From Caldisericia bacterium (GTDB lineage: Bacteria; Caldisericota; Caldisericia; UBA6126): 17,424 nt of DNA. The stretch is taken from assembly GCA_028708485.1 (NCBI GenBank), contig JAQVYZ010000002.1:1-17424 (forward strand), given 5' to 3'. Positions 16,401-17,424 of this stretch are shown here, piece after piece; position 1 is the first letter of the stretch; each line of letters begins with the position of its first letter. The position numbers and the translations under genes are program-made. Under the pieces are notes generated by a model. That model saw only the letters and a list, made by a program, of their open reading frames with translations, was not told the origin of the DNA and searched no databases.

Positions 16401-17161
16401 ATTCTATCGGAACTGCAAAAATTATTATAGATGCCGTTACAAAGAAAATTGAAAAAGTAGATCTGAAAAACCAGTATTCCTATGCAGATGAATTGACCCC
16501 CTCCGCTGAAATCAATACCATGTATAACAATTATGAGACAACCTTTAATCAGGATCTGGATAAAGTCATCGCTACCAGCAAAAATGGACTGAAAACTTTT
16601 ACCGGTGGGGAATCGCCATTAGGCAACCTGATTACCGACATTATGCGTGAAACCTTTAATAATGTTCAAATAGCTATGATTACTCCTAATTTGTTATTAG
16701 GCGATTTGCCTCAGGGCAACATTACCAACCGTAATGTGTTTAATATGCTACCAAAAGATGAGCATTTAGTACTACTTGAAATGAAAGGCAGTGATGTGAT
16801 CAAAGTATTTGAACACGGTGCTACTTTTAATTATGGTATGATCCAGATTTCCGGTGCAAAATTTAAATACGATAATTATCGATTTTTGTATGACCGGGTA
16901 GTGGAATCCTTTACCTATAAAGGCACCGATTTATCTGATACAGAACCTATTGAATATGAGAAAATATACAGGGTGTTAACTACAGAATCACTTAGAAGAG
17001 GTTTAGATAATTATGAAGCCTTTGCCAGCGGAACAGTGAATTCTTATCATCCTATTTCTCTCAGAACAGTGGTTATCCAGTATCTAGAGAAATTGTATAA
17101 AGAAGGAAAGCCGGTGGACCGTGAAGTAGAAGGTAGAATTGAACTCGTTTATACTGGTTAA
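13475..17161 (+). CDS. Exported SLH-domain protein with two degenerate 5'-nucleotidase-like halves
   Basis: The 1228-residue protein has a signal peptide (1-30, AKA before the cut). Half one (about 34-550) follows the UshA/5'-nucleotidase plan, a metallophosphatase domain then a C-terminal nucleotide-binding domain. Three SLH domains follow (about 552-597, 610-660, 683-732), with TRAE 588-591, TREE 649-652 and SRAE 720-723, which normally bind pyruvylated wall polymer. Half two (about 736-1228) repeats the UshA plan, including GGESPLGNLITDIMR near 1044. The metal-site motifs are lost in both: TNDxHG reads ATGNVRG (40-46) and ATGNVES (740-746), DAGD reads DAGN (87-90, 785-788), and GNHEFD and GGHSH are unrecognisable. 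NGGGIR is also gone. I infer a wall-anchored pseudoenzyme with a binding or structural role. I chose ATG 13475, after GGAGG, over the in-frame ATG 13463, which lacks a site. Confidence 0.9.
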   Translation: MVRRSVSIVLACLLMTASSLFFLPVQDAKALDIFPFVILATGNVRGQLDPISSGPNQGEGGMTKAATVINEIRKDITSKEGYHMLVDAGNTIVGSSLSNFFTKKPLSGKAHPMIEVMNTLQYDAAGWSSIDFSLPAQLRDARKRESKFTWVSTNAMLGSSLYAADHRMLVFDVPNSAHVLKIAVISLPDPTKTLSIPSDSIKGMEFYDPIEEVMKASDQLKDLERADFIVLLTDMEWERDPAKQKQSYLYQLLERSRIDVCIPASDEPIAGEQILYPDTEYFTAHDVLVSSPGRYGLGVSRVELVLEKCKCPVKPYEVMKKENGARNITGKVVKIGKTIKEDPTIKQVVDTYKQTADNTFNDVVGTASQTISSSGGTYRQTSLANLVLSTMKETAKSDIAIIKPSEIMHNLNKGPLTYGDIYSLISADDMIYSISLTGKQIKAMLEESADYFQKGLTSFGLNTLNMSYSMNLTLPVNNRVKDLKINGKPFVAGTTYKVAVVASNLASSGRLSTLSNIKIQTNTRKTLRDALIDKLKKDKTIQPNTTANWTLVPDFLDHWALESIQFLQTKKVIAGYSDGRFLPDKTITRAEYTKIATSAYGITEAKPATPSFTDVLKKDWFYGFVEAAKQKGMIPFADSNFFFPNKQITREEAMIELVVALRNDPNPPALTDEMTNQFKQSVKDIDQISSLALPYMIYASNEGLIKGYADGTIKPKNPISRAETATIIFRAHYPTVFVNATGNVESKIDTTAKDPIEDRPIGGLASVASYINQFKKTYANQITIDAGNYVMGSSVSFLSNGEAIGDIYQKIGYQFLNISDEDFFYGIPVLENVEKRGQLAILNNDIVYKSDSKSLFTPYKTVMMAGLEVGITGNAGFSIEKPHLHDNVNSLIQINDSIKSTNDVLAKMKQENLPIQIVITGIEGYVNMAGELSSSLATYIDGLNPKPSLVIALDRSFGFSTVYKNVPVIAPGTYGNSIGTAKIIIDAVTKKIEKVDLKNQYSYADELTPSAEINTMYNNYETTFNQDLDKVIATSKNGLKTFTGGESPLGNLITDIMRETFNNVQIAMITPNLLLGDLPQGNITNRNVFNMLPKDEHLVLLEMKGSDVIKVFEHGATFNYGMIQISGAKFKYDNYRFLYDRVVESFTYKGTDLSDTEPIEYEKIYRVLTTESLRRGLDNYEAFASGTVNSYHPISLRTVVIQYLEKLYKEGKPVDREVEGRIELVYTG

Positions 17162-17205
17162 TATAAAGACACAAGAAAATGAACTTAATAGCAAAGCACT
17201 TATTT

Positions 17206-17238
17206 GTTTTGATGAAGTTTTGATGAAGTTTTGATGAA
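17206..17238 (+). repeat. Three exact tandem copies of an 11-bp unit
   Basis: The unit GTTTTGATGAA occurs three times head to tail at 17206-17216, 17217-17227 and 17228-17238, immediately before the ribosome-binding site (AAAGGGG) of the lipoprotein gene. Exact copies in a short intergenic gap suggest a recent slippage expansion or repeated binding sites. The copy number could change the spacing upstream of the gene. Confidence 0.85.
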
Positions 17239-17250
17239 AGGGGAATGTGA

Positions 17251-17424
17251 ATGTCTAATAAAAGTAGTTTGACTTTCTTTTTAATCGCCGGTTTAGTATT
17301 ATTATCTCTCTCCAACCTGAATTGTGGCAAGGGTGGCAATACCGGGTCAAAAAAACCGGAGAATCAGACCGCAGAGATTGTTGAATCCCGTTATTCAGAG
17401 TTAAAGCCTGCCTTAGATGGAATG
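17251..17424 (+). CDS. Putative lipoprotein, C-terminus beyond the window edge
   Basis: An open frame of 58 codons runs from ATG 17251 to the right edge without a stop. It begins MSNKSSLTFFLIAGLVLLSL and then SNLNCGKGGN, a signal sequence ending at a cysteine at residue 25. The lipobox is atypical because the residue before Cys is Asn rather than Gly, Ala or Ser. A glycine- and lysine-rich linker follows. AAAGGGG precedes the start at a usable distance; an earlier ATG at 17245 is followed at once by a stop. No terminator is visible after the SLH gene 90 bases upstream, so the two may share a transcript. Too little is present to name the family. Confidence 0.75.
   Translation, partial: MSNKSSLTFFLIAGLVLLSLSNLNCGKGGNTGSKKPENQTAEIVESRYSELKPALDGM

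Noticed and set aside
1..17424. tRNA or rRNA genes, CRISPR arrays, insertion sequences, prophage genes
   Set aside because: I looked for cloverleaf-like stretches, evenly spaced repeats, transposase motifs and terminal inverted repeats and saw none. Nearly all of the DNA is accounted for by coding sequence.

Overview
The window looks like chromosomal DNA from an uncultivated, low-GC (about 40% by eye) anaerobic bacterium. The evidence is a complete rnfCDGEAB cluster with a ferredoxin-rich, clostridial-style RnfB, SLH-domain surface anchoring, several lipoproteins, strong Shine-Dalgarno sites and very tight gene packing. The DUF948-like/YtxH pair and the SLH domains point toward Firmicutes-like lineages or another SLH-bearing anaerobic phylum. 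No rRNA or universal marker was seen that would settle the phylum.

Layout. Positions 13300 down to 1 are one uninterrupted minus-strand run of 15 genes, mostly with ATGA-type overlaps or gaps of a few bases, so it probably behaves as one long operon. In transcription order it holds a DUF948-like membrane protein, a YtxH-like protein, two small lipoproteins, thioredoxin reductase (trxB), valyl-tRNA synthetase (valS), folylpolyglutamate synthase (folC) and a membrane double-zinc-ribbon protein. The six Rnf subunits C, D, G, E, A and B follow, and last comes a large exported protein that starts inside the end of rnfB and runs off the left edge (positions 1-1365). rnfG carries a one-base frame break in an A6 run that removes its flavin-attachment motif from the 5' reading frame.

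A divergent intergenic region (13301-13474) separates this run from a plus-strand locus. That locus starts with a 1228-residue exported protein made of two UshA/5'-nucleotidase-like halves flanking three SLH domains. Both halves have lost essentially every recognisable metal-binding residue of the metallophosphatase fold, so this is best read as a duplicated, wall-anchored pseudoenzyme. A probable lipoprotein gene follows after a 3 x 11-bp direct repeat and is cut by the right edge.

How the genes work together. The Rnf complex couples ferredoxin oxidation and NAD+ reduction to ion transport across the membrane; RnfC and RnfB are the soluble-side electron entry and exit modules, A/D/E are the membrane core and G carries a covalent flavin. 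TrxB, ValS and FolC are housekeeping enzymes that share the transcript. The zinc-ribbon protein directly upstream of rnfC and the exported protein directly downstream of rnfB are the two genes in the run whose link to Rnf is unexplained. The SLH protein and the following lipoprotein form a separate cell-surface locus.
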